From assembly GCA_012103325.1 (NCBI GenBank), contig WLWY01000010.1:1-64000 (forward strand): a DNA stretch of 64,000 bases. Reading direction: 5' to 3'. The translations under genes were made by a program, and so were the position numbers. The notes under the pieces are model-generated. The model searched no databases and had not been told where the DNA came from. It saw only the letters and a program-made list of their open reading frames with translations. The DNA is from Alphaproteobacteria bacterium. Its GTDB lineage: Bacteria; Pseudomonadota; Alphaproteobacteria; UBA8366; GCA-2717185. How positions within the stretch are numbered: position 1 is the stretch's first letter; each line of letters begins with the position of its first letter. Below, one piece after another: positions 16,599 to 24,688 of the stretch.

Positions 16599-17829
16599 TA
16601 CCGTCCCCGCCGCGCCGGACCGTGCCCGACGCTTCCAACGCCGCCACCCTGTCATCATCGTAACCCAGAACCTTCGCCAAAATCTCCGCCGTATGCTGGC
16701 CGAGCAGGGGCGAGCCGACCGGGTCGCGCACCGGCGTTGCGGACAGGCTCATCGGCGACGCGATCACGGACACGGTGCCGGCCGCAGCGTGTGGCGCCTG
16801 CCGGACAATGCCGCGTGCCTCGGTCTCGGGCGAGCCCATCGCCTCACCCACGGTGCGGATCGGACCGGCGGGCACGCCCGCCCCGCGCATCGCCTCGATC
16901 CAGTTGTCCCGCGTATCCGTCGCGAAAATCTCGTTCAGGATCGCCGTCAGCCGCGGCCGGTTACCGGCGCGCAGCTCGTTGTTGAGAAAGTCCGGATCGT
17001 CCGGCAGGTCCGGCATCTTCAGCACCGCGGTGCACAGTTTGCGGAACAGCGCATCGTTCCCGACGGTCAGCACGAACGGGCCGTCCGCCGCCTGATACAG
17101 CCCGATCGGCTGGGCAAACGGGCTGCTGTTGCCGAACCGCGTGAAGTTATGCCCGGCGGTGACGAAGGCGCTGGCAAACGGCACCAGCATCGCCGCCCCG
17201 GTGTCGTAAAGCGGCACGTCGATGCGCTGCCCCTGCCCGGTCACCTGGCGGTGATAGAGTGCCGCCAGGATCGCCTGCCCGGCGAACAGCCCGGCGATGA
17301 TGTCGGTCAGCGACACGCCCATGCGCATCGGGTCGCCATCGGCCTCGCCGGTCACCGACATGATGCCGCTTTCCGCCTGGATCACCGGATCGTAGCCGGC
17401 ACGGTCGGCGAGCGGCCCGTCGCGGCCATAGCCGGAAATCGAGCAGTAGACGAGCGACGGGTCGGCGGCCGACAGCGTGTCATAGTCGAGCCCCCAGCGT
17501 TCCATGATTCCGGTGCGGAAATTCTCGATCACCACATCCGCCTTGGCCACGAGGTCGCGCGCCACACCCTGCCCTTCCGCCGTGCCGACATCGAGCACGA
17601 TGCTCTTCTTGTTGCGGTTGACCGCCAGGAAATAGGCCGACTCGTCGCCGAAGGTCGGCGGCCGGAAGCTCCGGCTCTCGTCGCCGCCCTTCGGGTTCTC
17701 GACTTTGATGATGTCGGCACCGAGATCGCTCAACGTCATCGTGCAATACGGGCCTGCCAGCACGCGCGTGAAGTCGAGCACGGTGATCCCCTCCAGCGCC
17801 GTTTTCCGTTGGTCGTCCGGTGCGGTCAT
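16591..17829 (-). CDS. CaiB/BaiF-family CoA transferase
   Basis: The 412-aa protein is a class III CoA transferase, which moves CoA between carboxylic acids through an aspartyl intermediate. LDFTRVLAGPYCTMTLSDLGADIIKVE at the N-terminus and RNKKSIVLDVGTAEGQGVARDLV are family signatures. The catalytic Asp is probably in DRAGYDPVIQAESGIMSVTG. The ATG at 17829 has GGGAG eight bases upstream. It forms a two-gene unit with the TlpA-like gene. The substrate cannot be deduced. Confidence 0.9.
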   Translation of the reverse strand: MTAPDDQRKTALEGITVLDFTRVLAGPYCTMTLSDLGADIIKVENPKGGDESRSFRPPTFGDESAYFLAVNRNKKSIVLDVGTAEGQGVARDLVAKADVVIENFRTGIMERWGLDYDTLSAADPSLVYCSISGYGRDGPLADRAGYDPVIQAESGIMSVTGEADGDPMRMGVSLTDIIAGLFAGQAILAALYHRQVTGQGQRIDVPLYDTGAAMLVPFASAFVTAGHNFTRFGNSSPFAQPIGLYQAADGPFVLTVGNDALFRKLCTAVLKMPDLPDDPDFLNNELRAGNRPRLTAILNEIFATDTRDNWIEAMRGAGVPAGPIRTVGEAMGSPETEARGIVRQAPHAAAGTVSVIASPMSLSATPVRDPVGSPLLGQHTAEILAKVLGYDDDRVAALEASGTVRRGGDGND

Positions 17830-17884
17830 GCGGTTTGGCTCCCTGTCGAGGCATTTGCGAAAAGGCGAAACGCAACCGTCGTCC

Positions 17885-17987
17885 ACCCCCACCCTAGCCC
17901 TCCCCCCTCAAGGGGGAGGGGAATAAGCATATGATTCGTCTTACTTTATCCCTTCCCCCCTTGCGGGGGAAGGTTAGGATGGGGGGT
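17885..17987. repeat. REP-like nested palindrome, C-rich/G-rich
   Basis: Two hairpins, CCCTCCCCCC-tca-AGGGGGAGGG (17898-17920) and CCTTCCCCCC-ttgc-GGGGGAAGG (17951-17973), are themselves flanked by inverted CACCCTAG and TTAGGATGGG sequences. The whole ~100-bp block can therefore fold as one long stem or two hairpins. It lies between divergent genes (CoA transferase and cyclase). It resembles dispersed intergenic palindromes common in alphaproteobacteria. Confidence 0.75.
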
Positions 17988-18082
17988 AATCTCTCCTAAG
18001 CCCAAACCTTGACTTTCCCCCGTCAATCCCGACCTATCGAAAAGCAGGCACACCGCCCGCGCGCAACCACACCCGGCCCCAG

Positions 18083-19384
18083 ATGGACTCATCCGCGCAC
18101 GAAAGCACGACCGCCACCTTCCAGGAAGTCGAACAGACCGGCTTGAAGCTGGCGATCAAAGGGCGGATCGTCGCGATCGTTTTCATGGGGGCGTGGCTCA
18201 TCGTCTCGCGGCCGCTGGACCGGGCGCTCGAATTCGTGACCTTGCTGAGCGTGTTCGCCTTCCTCGGCCTGCTGCACTATGTCGTGATCGGCACGGGCGC
18301 CGACCGGCCCTGGGTCAAATTCGTCTTCATCACGTGCGATGTCGCACTGCTCAGCCTGGCCGTGATTCTGGGCGACTCATTCCCGACCGCCGACCTGCCG
18401 CAGATGGCAATCTTCCGATTCGGCGTCTTTCAATATTATTTCATCATACTGGCCGTGGCGGCGTTCAGCTTCTCGCCGGCTATGCTGGTCTGGTCCGGCA
18501 TGGCGGGCGCGCTCGGCTGGCTCGGCGCCTATGCTTGGAGCGTTCGGGATGAACCCACCGTCCTGAACTGGAGCGACATCCCACCCGACCCGACGCAGGA
18601 GCAGTTCTACGCCGTCTTCTTCAGCCCGAATTTCGCGCCAATCGGCGCGGTCTTTCAAGAAATCCTCACCTTCCTGGTCGTCGCGGTTCTGATCGCCATC
18701 GTCATGCGCCGCGCCCGCGCCACCGTGCGCCGCCAGTTGGAGGCGGAGCGCGACCGCGCTGCGATCTCGCAGATCTTCGGCCGCTACGTGCCGGAATCCG
18801 TCGTCGCCGCGATGGTCGCCGACGAAGGCGCGCTCGCCCCGGTGGAACGACCGGCAACCGTGCTGTTCGCCGATCTGGCCGAGTTCACCCAGATGACGGA
18901 ACATGCCGGCGCGCGCGGCACCATGGCGGTGATCAACCAGTTCTTCGACAGTGCAACGGAGATCATCGGCCGTCACAACGGTATCGTCACTCAGTTCCAG
19001 GGCGACGCGCTGATGGCGACCTTCAACCTGCCGGTCGAGGACCCCGACCACGCAACCCACGCGGTGCGCGCCGCGCACGACATCCTGGCCACCGTCAACA
19101 ACCAGCGCTTCGGCGGCCGCGACCTGTCGGTGCGCATCGGCGTCGCCACCGGCAACGTCATGGCCGGCAATATCGGCGGCGGCGGCCGGCAGAGCTACAC
19201 GGTCTACGGCGACGCGGTAAACCTCGCCGCCCGGCTGGAAGAGATGAACAAAACGTATGGCACCTCGGTCCTGTTCACCGAAAGCACGGCGGATCTGATG
19301 TCGGGTGCCGCGGCACAGCGTATCGGCGAGGCGACCGTGCGCGGGGTGAATGCGCCGGTGGCGGTTTATACGCTGGAGGGGTGA
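18083..19384 (+). CDS. membrane-bound class III adenylate/guanylate cyclase
   Basis: The 433-aa protein has about six hydrophobic segments (roughly 28-44, 50-69, 78-97, 114-133, 136-152, 188-209). A linker follows (RRQLEAERDRAAISQIFGRYVP), then a C-terminal class III cyclase domain (~255-430). The metal-binding aspartates are Asp264 (VLFADLAEFTQ) and Asp308 (QFQGDALMATF). SYTVYGDAVNLAARLE is the usual nucleotide-binding segment. It should make cAMP (or cGMP) in response to a membrane signal. It is a single gene behind a REP-like repeat. Confidence 0.9.
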   Translation: MDSSAHESTTATFQEVEQTGLKLAIKGRIVAIVFMGAWLIVSRPLDRALEFVTLLSVFAFLGLLHYVVIGTGADRPWVKFVFITCDVALLSLAVILGDSFPTADLPQMAIFRFGVFQYYFIILAVAAFSFSPAMLVWSGMAGALGWLGAYAWSVRDEPTVLNWSDIPPDPTQEQFYAVFFSPNFAPIGAVFQEILTFLVVAVLIAIVMRRARATVRRQLEAERDRAAISQIFGRYVPESVVAAMVADEGALAPVERPATVLFADLAEFTQMTEHAGARGTMAVINQFFDSATEIIGRHNGIVTQFQGDALMATFNLPVEDPDHATHAVRAAHDILATVNNQRFGGRDLSVRIGVATGNVMAGNIGGGGRQSYTVYGDAVNLAARLEEMNKTYGTSVLFTESTADLMSGAAAQRIGEATVRGVNAPVAVYTLEG

Positions 19385-19783
19385 AGGGCGGTTGGCTGCG
19401 CAGAATGGCTGCAAGCGTTGGAAGCGCTATCCGGACGATGGCTGGGATCAGGAAGGTAGGCAGAGGCCTTAGATAGTGCACTTCCAACCTGAATCCACCG
19501 ATCTACTTTCGGCACTCACGAATAAGATTTCGCATATCGACCCGCTTGAGATATTCAACAACCCATGGCGAAGCGCTAACAAGCCAGCGTGTGGTTGCAA
19601 ATTGGGTTCAAACTGCCGGAATTCTTTACAATCGGCGTGATCGCCGCGTTCGGTAAAATATCTAAATGATTCCAATTGATTATAGAGTTATCCGGCCTGG
19701 GGACCGTGAACTGCCTGTCGGGCTTCTTTACACATTGAAATTCGCTAAATTGGTAACGTATTGATAATACGAAATGTTTTTTT
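19385..19783. other. ~400-bp spacer without a recognisable gene
   Basis: No supportable coding region, RNA or repeat is seen. The base composition becomes AT-rich toward the right end, where the promoter of the PEP-CTERM gene is placed. Short open frames here lack ribosome binding sites and family resemblance. Confidence 0.5.
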
Positions 19784-19799
19784 TGGAATGAAATTTGCA
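19784..19799 (+). promoter_or_regulatory. candidate sigma-54 (-24/-12) promoter
   Basis: TGGAATGAAATTTGCA has GG and GC exactly 12 bp apart and matches TGG-N8-TTGCA of the RpoN consensus. It lies ~42 bp upstream of the PEP-CTERM gene start, giving a short leader that contains GAGGAGGG as ribosome binding site. Exosortase-linked genes are often under the RpoN-dependent PrsK/PrsR system, which supports the call. No activator gene is in the window. Confidence 0.55.
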
Positions 19800-19840
19800 T
19801 GTGTGGGGTATCGTATTAAGAGGCGAGGAGGGCGGGGGCA

Positions 19841-20527
19841 ATGTTTAGGAAATTTCTTGGCGGCGCGGTTGCGGTCGCTTTGTTCACAATGGCGGGAGCC
19901 GCGCAGGCGGTGGTCGTCAATGTCGATTTTGAAGATCTTGGGCCTGGCCTGGTCCTTGGCGCTCCTGGTTTATCAAGCCAAGGTTTTACACTTGCGCCGG
20001 CAACCGGCAGAGTCGCATCAGCTCTGAATGGCGGTTGTATTGCATGCGCATCGAACGGTACGCGGTCGTTGGTGGCGGGCGGTATAGGTATCGGCCCCGC
20101 CTCTGGCAATCCCATCAGCATGACAAGCGATGGTGGCTTCACGTTTCGATTGCTGTCGTTGGATATCGCTGAGTTCGTAAACATTGATAATGACGACAAT
20201 GCCGATCAGATCTTATTGACCGGTTTTGTCACCGGTGGCGGCACGGTAGGCGAGACATTGTTTCTTGACAATATCAATGATGGAGACGGTGGCGTAGCTG
20301 ACTTTCAGGCCGGTGCTCTTTCCGGATTTTGGGCCTCTTCCATTCTGACTCAGCTTGATATTTCGGGTTTGCGGACCGGCGATGGAGCAGCCGATCGTGG
20401 GTTTTCCTTGGACAATATCGTCGTCGATGCCGACGGGATTGAGGTTCCGGAACCGGCAACGCTAGCGCTTTTGGGCGCGGGCCTCTTCGGCCTCGGTTGG
20501 GCGCGGCGGTGGCGCAAGACTGCATAG
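19841..20527 (+). CDS. PEP-CTERM sorting-domain protein (first of three)
   Basis: The 228-aa exported protein has a signal peptide (MFRKFLGGAVAVALFTMAGA, cleavage near AQA-VV). It ends with the exosortase sorting signal: Val-Pro-Glu-Pro at 202-205, a hydrophobic helix (LALLGAGLFGLGW), then a basic tail RRWRK. Such proteins are cut and anchored or secreted by an EpsH-type exosortase, usually with exopolysaccharide. The middle region is rich in Gly, Asp and Asn (DNDDNADQI) with no known catalytic motif. An RpoN-like promoter lies upstream and a terminator downstream. Confidence 0.88.
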   Translation: MFRKFLGGAVAVALFTMAGAAQAVVVNVDFEDLGPGLVLGAPGLSSQGFTLAPATGRVASALNGGCIACASNGTRSLVAGGIGIGPASGNPISMTSDGGFTFRLLSLDIAEFVNIDNDDNADQILLTGFVTGGGTVGETLFLDNINDGDGGVADFQAGALSGFWASSILTQLDISGLRTGDGAADRGFSLDNIVVDADGIEVPEPATLALLGAGLFGLGWARRWRKTA

Positions 20528-20560
20528 CCGACCTTAATAGTCACCCAGAGAGGGGATAGC

Positions 20561-20590
20561 ACGGCGGCCTTCGAGCCGCCGTTTCTCTTT
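20561..20590 (+). terminator. intrinsic terminator after PEP-CTERM gene
   Basis: ACGGCGGC and GCCGCCGT form an 8-bp stem around CTTCGA, followed by a T-rich tail (TTTCTCTTT). It starts 33 bp after the stop codon of the PEP-CTERM gene. Confidence 0.75.
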
Positions 20591-20718
20591 GGTCAGTAGA
20601 CCGCGTAGACACAATCGAACAGCGGTTCCTGGCTAAAAAGTCCGTCGATGCCAAATCGGAACCACGTCTGATTTGTGAAACACGAGAAACACTGGGTCAC
20701 ACCACGATTGGGGTCACA

Positions 20719-20827
20719 CGATTGGGGTCAGGTCTTGCAATCACGCATTTGTGCGGACAATATCGACCTGCAAAAGCAGTGCTGAGAAATCGATCAAATG
20801 TATGATTGCAAGACCTGACCCCAATCG
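20719..20827. repeat. palindromic element with 25-bp perfect inverted arms
   Basis: CGATTGGGGTCAGGTCTTGC... at 20719-20743 is repeated in perfect inversion at 20803-20827, with weaker pairing continuing inward (CATTTG). The sequence ACGATTGGGGTCA is also present just outside as a direct repeat (20704-20716). The right arm abuts the interrupted IS3 transposase fragment. It looks like a non-autonomous palindromic mobile unit of the kind moved by REP-associated transposases, but no such transposase is in the window. Confidence 0.7.
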
Positions 20828-21037
20828 TGCGACAACGCCGTGGCCGAGAGCTTCTTCAACCTGCTCAAGCGCGAACGGATACGGCGCCGGACCTACAAGA
20901 CCAGGGCCGAAGCCCGACAAGACGTGTTCGACTACATCGAAATGTTCTACAATCCGAAACGCAAGCATGTGAGAAACGGGATGCTGTCGCCCGTCGAGTT
21001 CGAACGGCAGAAGGGAATAGAAACCGAGGGTGTCTAG
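20828..21037 (+). pseudogene. C-terminal remnant of an IS3-family transposase (OrfB)
   Basis: About 69 codons remain: CDNAVAESFFNLLKRERIRR, then ...YIEMFYNPKRKH and GMLSPVEFERQ. These are the end of the IS3 integrase core, including its last catalytic glutamate region (DNAVAESF). The N-terminal part and OrfA are absent, and the palindromic repeat replaces them upstream. The stop is followed by GTCTAGAAAACTCGGGGCTA (from 21030), probably what is left of an IS end. It is inactive. Confidence 0.85.
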
Positions 21038-21228
21038 AAAACTCGGGGCTATTCATACAGCCTGAATCCGCCTCGTTAGACACCCCTCACGATAGACACA
21101 AATCAACGTGATTAGGGATTAAGCCGGCAGATCCCTACGTACGCCTGAGACGTTCTCCGGCCTTTAATTTTAGGTCGATGGACATACGACTCCGGCACGC
21201 GCCGAGAGCATGCGAAAGGGTAACTGCG

Positions 21229-21705
21229 ATGAAAAAGCTGATAGTGGTCGCAATCGTTTCAGGTTCGATTGGCTTCGTTCTTGGAAACGCCTTTTGGTAC
21301 CTGGCCAGCCCGTTATGGATCGATATCGAGGTTGCCGAAGAGATTTCCACCGCGGATACGGCGAAGATCCTCACAACGGGAACATTTACCGACGCCGACG
21401 GCGCGCATAAAGGGCGCGGCACCGCCACGATCTATGAGGGTAGCGACGGTCGGAAGACCTTGCGACTTAGCGACTTCGAGGTGACGAACGGTCCGGACCT
21501 CAAGGTCTGGCTGGTCGCGAAACCGGGCATTGCATCGGCATCGGATGTAACGGAAAGCAAATGGCACTCACTCGGCCGGCTGAAAGGGAACATCGGCGAC
21601 CAGAACTACGATATCCCCGCAGACGTCGATCTCTCCAAATACAAATCCGTCGTTATCTGGTGCGAGCAATTTAGCGTGCTGTTCTCCCCCGCCACCCTTA
21701 ATTAG
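21229..21705 (+). CDS. DM13-domain protein with N-terminal membrane anchor
   Basis: The 158-aa protein has an N-terminal hydrophobic segment (KKLIVVAIVSGSIGFVLGNAFWYL) that acts as signal or anchor. A DM13 domain then spans ~45-155 (GTATIYEGSDGRKTLRLSDFEVTNGPDLKVWL, YKSVVIWCEQFSVLFSPATL). The single Cys in WCEQF is a conserved DM13 feature. DM13 domains are proposed to carry out redox or electron-transfer steps in extracytoplasmic proteins, but function is not proven. The ATG at 21229 is preferred over an upstream start because of GAAAGGG eight bases before it. Confidence 0.85.
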   Translation: MKKLIVVAIVSGSIGFVLGNAFWYLASPLWIDIEVAEEISTADTAKILTTGTFTDADGAHKGRGTATIYEGSDGRKTLRLSDFEVTNGPDLKVWLVAKPGIASASDVTESKWHSLGRLKGNIGDQNYDIPADVDLSKYKSVVIWCEQFSVLFSPATLN

Positions 21706-21855
21706 TCGCTGCATTATTCTATCGAGTACAAATTTCCGGGTTAGCTCAGAGCCCTTTTCGTTTTGACGCCTTACGGTAGACGCCTGGATTAGTGTAAGTT
21801 TAATTACACATCCTCTCTTGCCTGCCTCTTGAAGACCAAACAGGAAACTGCGGAA

Positions 21856-22230
21856 ATGACAGAAACAACGCTGGAAAATGCACTCAACGATTACGGTCTT
21901 GATGCATACTTGATTACCGTCGGCGATGATGGTCCCCACACAAGTAGCGTGACGATCGAGCTTAAGGGTGCCGCCCTCAATTGTTCGCTGGGCCGTAGCG
22001 CGCAGAAGAACATTGTCGCCCAGCCAAACGTGTCCCTTTTTTGGCCACCTCTTCAATCCGGCGGTTATGGCATTATCGTGAATGGCAAGGCTGAAATCGC
22101 AAAAGGCCCGGAAGGCGTTGCCAATGCTAGTATTTCGCCTTCCAAATCCGTGTTTCACCGGCCTGGCGAGAAGCAAAAGGATGGTGTTGGACCGTGTCAG
22201 TCCGATTGCATAGCATTGAAGCGCGCCTAA
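21856..22230 (+). CDS. pyridoxamine 5'-phosphate oxidase-like flavin split-barrel protein
   Basis: A 124-aa protein starts MTETTLENALNDYGLDAYLIT, with AGGA upstream. The pattern DDGPHTSSVTIELKGAALNCSLGRSAQKNI then QPNVSLFWPP then GYGIIVNGKAEI fits small FMN- or F420-binding split barrels. The tail GPCQSDCIALKRA has the cysteine spacing seen in a subgroup of such proteins. It is distinct from the true PdxH at 55.5 kb. The cofactor and substrate are unknown. Confidence 0.7.
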   Translation: MTETTLENALNDYGLDAYLITVGDDGPHTSSVTIELKGAALNCSLGRSAQKNIVAQPNVSLFWPPLQSGGYGIIVNGKAEIAKGPEGVANASISPSKSVFHRPGEKQKDGVGPCQSDCIALKRA

Positions 22231-22244
22231 CCGGCGGATGAAGC

Positions 22245-22266
22245 AAAAAGGCTCTGTCCCCTTTTT
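22245..22266. terminator. possible bidirectional terminator
   Basis: AAAAAGG and CCTTTTT form a 7-bp stem around CTCTGTCC between two converging genes (split-barrel protein and secreted protein). A- and T-runs flank both sides, so it could end transcription in either direction. Confidence 0.45.
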
Positions 22267-22325
22267 CTTCTCAGCAGACAGGAGCGCGATCGGCGGCGGC
22301 CTTGCCGTGCTGGGGTTCGCGGGCG

Positions 22326-22868
22326 CTAGCGTTTCGGCAAAACCTTGGCAATCGCATCTGCCGCGTCTTCCGCCATCACAAAACGGTAGAGCCTCATTCT
22401 CGGTAAGTACGCGACGACCTCCCCTTTCTTTGGGTGTACATAGACGGCAAAACAGCCGTGATGAGGCTGATGTGGGACCGTATTGCCGTCCCAGCCGTCG
22501 CCGCCTTTGACTCGAATGCAAAGCTTATTGCGTTTGACGTGCCAGGTGCCGAAACTATCCGCCGTTGGGGACACGAAATCGACCTTACCCCGGTCGGCGC
22601 GGCGGCTCCGCTTGAAATGGATAACCCAGTCGGTGTTACTCGCATGTTGGTCGCTATCGGGGTGGTTGGCCTTGCCCAGCGCTATGACCAGGCGTTGTAT
22701 CTGCAGCCCCGTCAGTTTACGGAAGCCGGCAGGCGGCGGCGCCCTTCGCGCCAGCTGCGTGAAGGTACCATCGTCGTTTTCGGTCGCCGCTGCGCTGGGC
22801 CAGGCGGGGACCAGGGCCACCGCGACCACAGCGAAACAACTTAAGAAATAACCTTTGAACTTGATCAT
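22326..22868 (-). CDS. secreted protein of unknown function (DUF995-like pattern)
   Basis: A 180-aa protein has a clear signal peptide (FLSCFAVVAVALVPAWPSAAA). The mature part begins with a Pro-rich stretch and contains LTGLQIQRLVIALGKANHPDSD, then FGTWHVKRNKLCIRVKG and HHGCFAVYVHPKKGEVVAYLP. The G-x-W-x-V-x5-LC plus later C-x-x-V pattern recalls DUF995-type periplasmic proteins, but similarity is only by eye. Two cysteines could form a disulfide. It lies tail-to-tail with the split-barrel gene and upstream of PEP-CTERM genes. No function is proposed. Confidence 0.7.
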   Translation of the reverse strand: MIKFKGYFLSCFAVVAVALVPAWPSAAATENDDGTFTQLARRAPPPAGFRKLTGLQIQRLVIALGKANHPDSDQHASNTDWVIHFKRSRRADRGKVDFVSPTADSFGTWHVKRNKLCIRVKGGDGWDGNTVPHQPHHGCFAVYVHPKKGEVVAYLPRMRLYRFVMAEDAADAIAKVLPKR

Positions 22869-22991
22869 AAACCGGGCACCTCTCTTTGCAGGAGGTCATC
22901 CTACCGATGCCCGCATTAATTGAAAAGTCCGGCTGTCCGCATCGCCGATAGGTTCCCCGGCGCGAGACCACACTACCGGGCCAATTCGCCG

Positions 22992-23684
22992 TTATGCCAC
23001 AGCGCTCCGGCGTCTCCGGGCGAAGGCCAACCCGGCCATGCCGATCCCAAACAGCGCAAGCGCGCCCGGTTCCGGCACCGACTTGCCATTCCCGTTGTCG
23101 ATCGTTTCAACCGGACAGCCCGACAGAGACGGATTCGTACCGCAGGGATCGTCGTCGCCCGCTGCGGCGAGGAGGAAGACGTCGTTGAACGATCCCGTAT
23201 CGAAAATCAATTCCGTCAGGGGGCGAGTGCCGCCGATAAGACTCGGGACAAAAACGTTGAACGTCTGGCTGCCGCCAATGCTGGGGCCGACACCGACGCT
23301 GCAATTGTGAGAGGCGCCATCCAAATCGGTCGCGAAGCAGTTAAGCGTAAACCCACCACTCCCCAGCGCGCCGAAACTCAAGGCGCTTATGGAGAACTCA
23401 TCGCCTGTCGACCGCCGAAGCCGGGAGAACTGGTTCGCCGTCGGGTGTCCGGCCCCGATCTGTCCGGAGAAGTCGGCGACGTTGAAGTCATCGCCACTGA
23501 GGGTTTCCAGCAGGAACGACGTCTCGGTATCGAACAACGGGGAGCCCGTCGTTGCCGGCAGTGCGGCGAGTTCCGTGCTCCAGTCCAAGGAGAAGGGCGT
23601 CGCGTTCGCGGCCCCGGCGATGCCGATCAGGATACCCGCGCCGAATGCCGCCACATGGAACACACGCTTGAAATGATTGCTCAT
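22992..23684 (-). CDS. PEP-CTERM sorting-domain protein (second of three)
   Basis: The 230-aa protein has a signal peptide (MSNHFKRVFHVAAFGAGILI, cleavage near ANA-TP) and a C-terminal exosortase signal: Val-Pro-Glu-Pro from 203, hydrophobic LALFGIGMAGLAF, then basic ARRRR. The middle is Gly/Phe/Leu-rich with four Cys (NCFATDLDGASHNC; CGTNPSLSGC), which could form disulfides. It is unrelated to its PEP-CTERM neighbours outside the tail. The leader is ~140 bp long and contains a possible RpoN site at 23832-23847. Function is surface or matrix related by family only. Confidence 0.87.
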   Translation of the reverse strand: MSNHFKRVFHVAAFGAGILIGIAGAANATPFSLDWSTELAALPATTGSPLFDTETSFLLETLSGDDFNVADFSGQIGAGHPTANQFSRLRRSTGDEFSISALSFGALGSGGFTLNCFATDLDGASHNCSVGVGPSIGGSQTFNVFVPSLIGGTRPLTELIFDTGSFNDVFLLAAAGDDDPCGTNPSLSGCPVETIDNGNGKSVPEPGALALFGIGMAGLAFARRRRSAVA

Positions 23685-23831
23685 GAAATCGATCCTCTAA
23701 TAAATTACCCGTTGCGCCCGAACGCGGGGCACCCTGGGAGGGGTGCAAAACGTCCCCATCCATCGGCGACATTGCGTAATCATCATGGGCGCAAAAATGG
23801 CGCTTCGCTTGATATCCACGTTAAATTAACT

Positions 23832-23847
23832 TGCAATTTTCGTTCAA
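23832..23847 (-). promoter_or_regulatory. possible sigma-54 promoter before second PEP-CTERM gene
   Basis: On the minus strand, TTGAACGAAAATTGCA matches TGGCACG-N4-TTGCA with two mismatches and correct spacing, but the first G of the -24 element is replaced by T. The start codon is ~148 bp away. It gains weight from the better site before the first PEP-CTERM gene. Confidence 0.35.
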
Positions 23848-24242
23848 TCGCCGGGTCTTGAGCTGATGCGCCTGCTGGAGGCGCTGGCTGCGCGTGTAGC
23901 GTTTTTCTGTAAGATTTTACGGTGCTTGCGATGAAGACATCGCGGATCCGACGCCGTGTGCGCCTACTTTCCGGATGGCCTGCCTCCCTACAATCGACAA
24001 CGAAAATTTCAGGACGGCAACATCGTCTTGCTCGAAGGGAACAGACCGTAAAATAGGGAATAAGCTAAGCTAATTCTCAGGTAAGCCGTTTATCAAAGAC
24101 GGCACAGATTCATATTACAAACGTATTAAGCGCATCCGGCGGATAGCCGCCGCGAAGCGCGCGGCGCTATGTCTCTGTTCTGCAAGCGTCTCAGCGATTG
24201 CGCGCGCGTCGTTGTGGCGGCCTTACCGGAGAAGGATGCAGC
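23848..24242. other. ~400-bp spacer without a recognisable gene
   Basis: The stretch separates the leftward PEP-CTERM gene from dgkA. Small open frames exist but lack ribosome binding sites and family resemblance. The right end provides the dgkA ribosome binding site. Nothing else is supportable. Confidence 0.5.
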
Positions 24243-24677
24243 GTGACAACAACCGGGAATTCCTCGCGACGCCGTCGCTCAGGCCCAGGAAGCGCATCGA
24301 ATGTTTTTCCGCTGGAAAACATCATTGGGAGTGACCGGACCGTGCGACACCTTCTGAATAATTTCGGCTTCTCCACCACGGAATTACCCGCTGCCTCAAA
24401 ATTCGAATACGCGTTTCGAAGAGAATGCACCCTTGTCATAATCTTCGTTTTGCTGGCGCTTTGGTACGGCGACAATGCAATCGAGCACGCGCTGCTTATC
24501 GGCTCGGTCCTGCTGGTGCTCATCGTCGAATTTCTCAACAGCGCGATCGAGGCCGTTGTCGATCGGATAGGGTGGGAATTTCACCCCATTTCGAAGCGGG
24601 CAAAGGATATGGGCTCGGCTGCAGTTTTCATCGCACTGATCGGAATGGTGCTGATATGGGGCATCATTTTGGCGTGA
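24243..24677 (+). CDS. dgkA: diacylglycerol kinase, prokaryotic DgkA type
   Basis: The 144-aa integral membrane protein phosphorylates diacylglycerol to phosphatidic acid. Three hydrophobic helices are present, and the catalytic region VEFLNSAIEAVVDRIGWEF...SKRAKDMGSAAV matches E. coli DgkA almost residue for residue. The N-terminal half is unusual. The KGLRAAW-like first surface helix is not clear, and about 60 extra residues precede AFRRE. The GTG at 24243 was chosen for GGAGAAGG just upstream. An internal start near 24342 is possible. It lies next to PEP-CTERM genes and an acyl ligase. Confidence 0.85.
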   Translation: MTTTGNSSRRRRSGPGSASNVFPLENIIGSDRTVRHLLNNFGFSTTELPAASKFEYAFRRECTLVIIFVLLALWYGDNAIEHALLIGSVLLVLIVEFLNSAIEAVVDRIGWEFHPISKRAKDMGSAAVFIALIGMVLIWGIILA

Positions 24678-24688
24678 GCGCGAGGTTG

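Noticed and set aside
16315..17934. 539-codon open frame on the plus strand opposite the CoA transferase
   Set aside because: It is a shadow of the CoA transferase and TlpA-like genes, with no recognisable domain.
17885..17987. CRISPR-like repeat
   Set aside because: There are only two related units in inverted arrangement and no regular spacers.
23931..24060. small plus-strand open frame starting at an ATG near 23931
   Set aside because: No ribosome binding site, no family resemblance and shadow-like composition.
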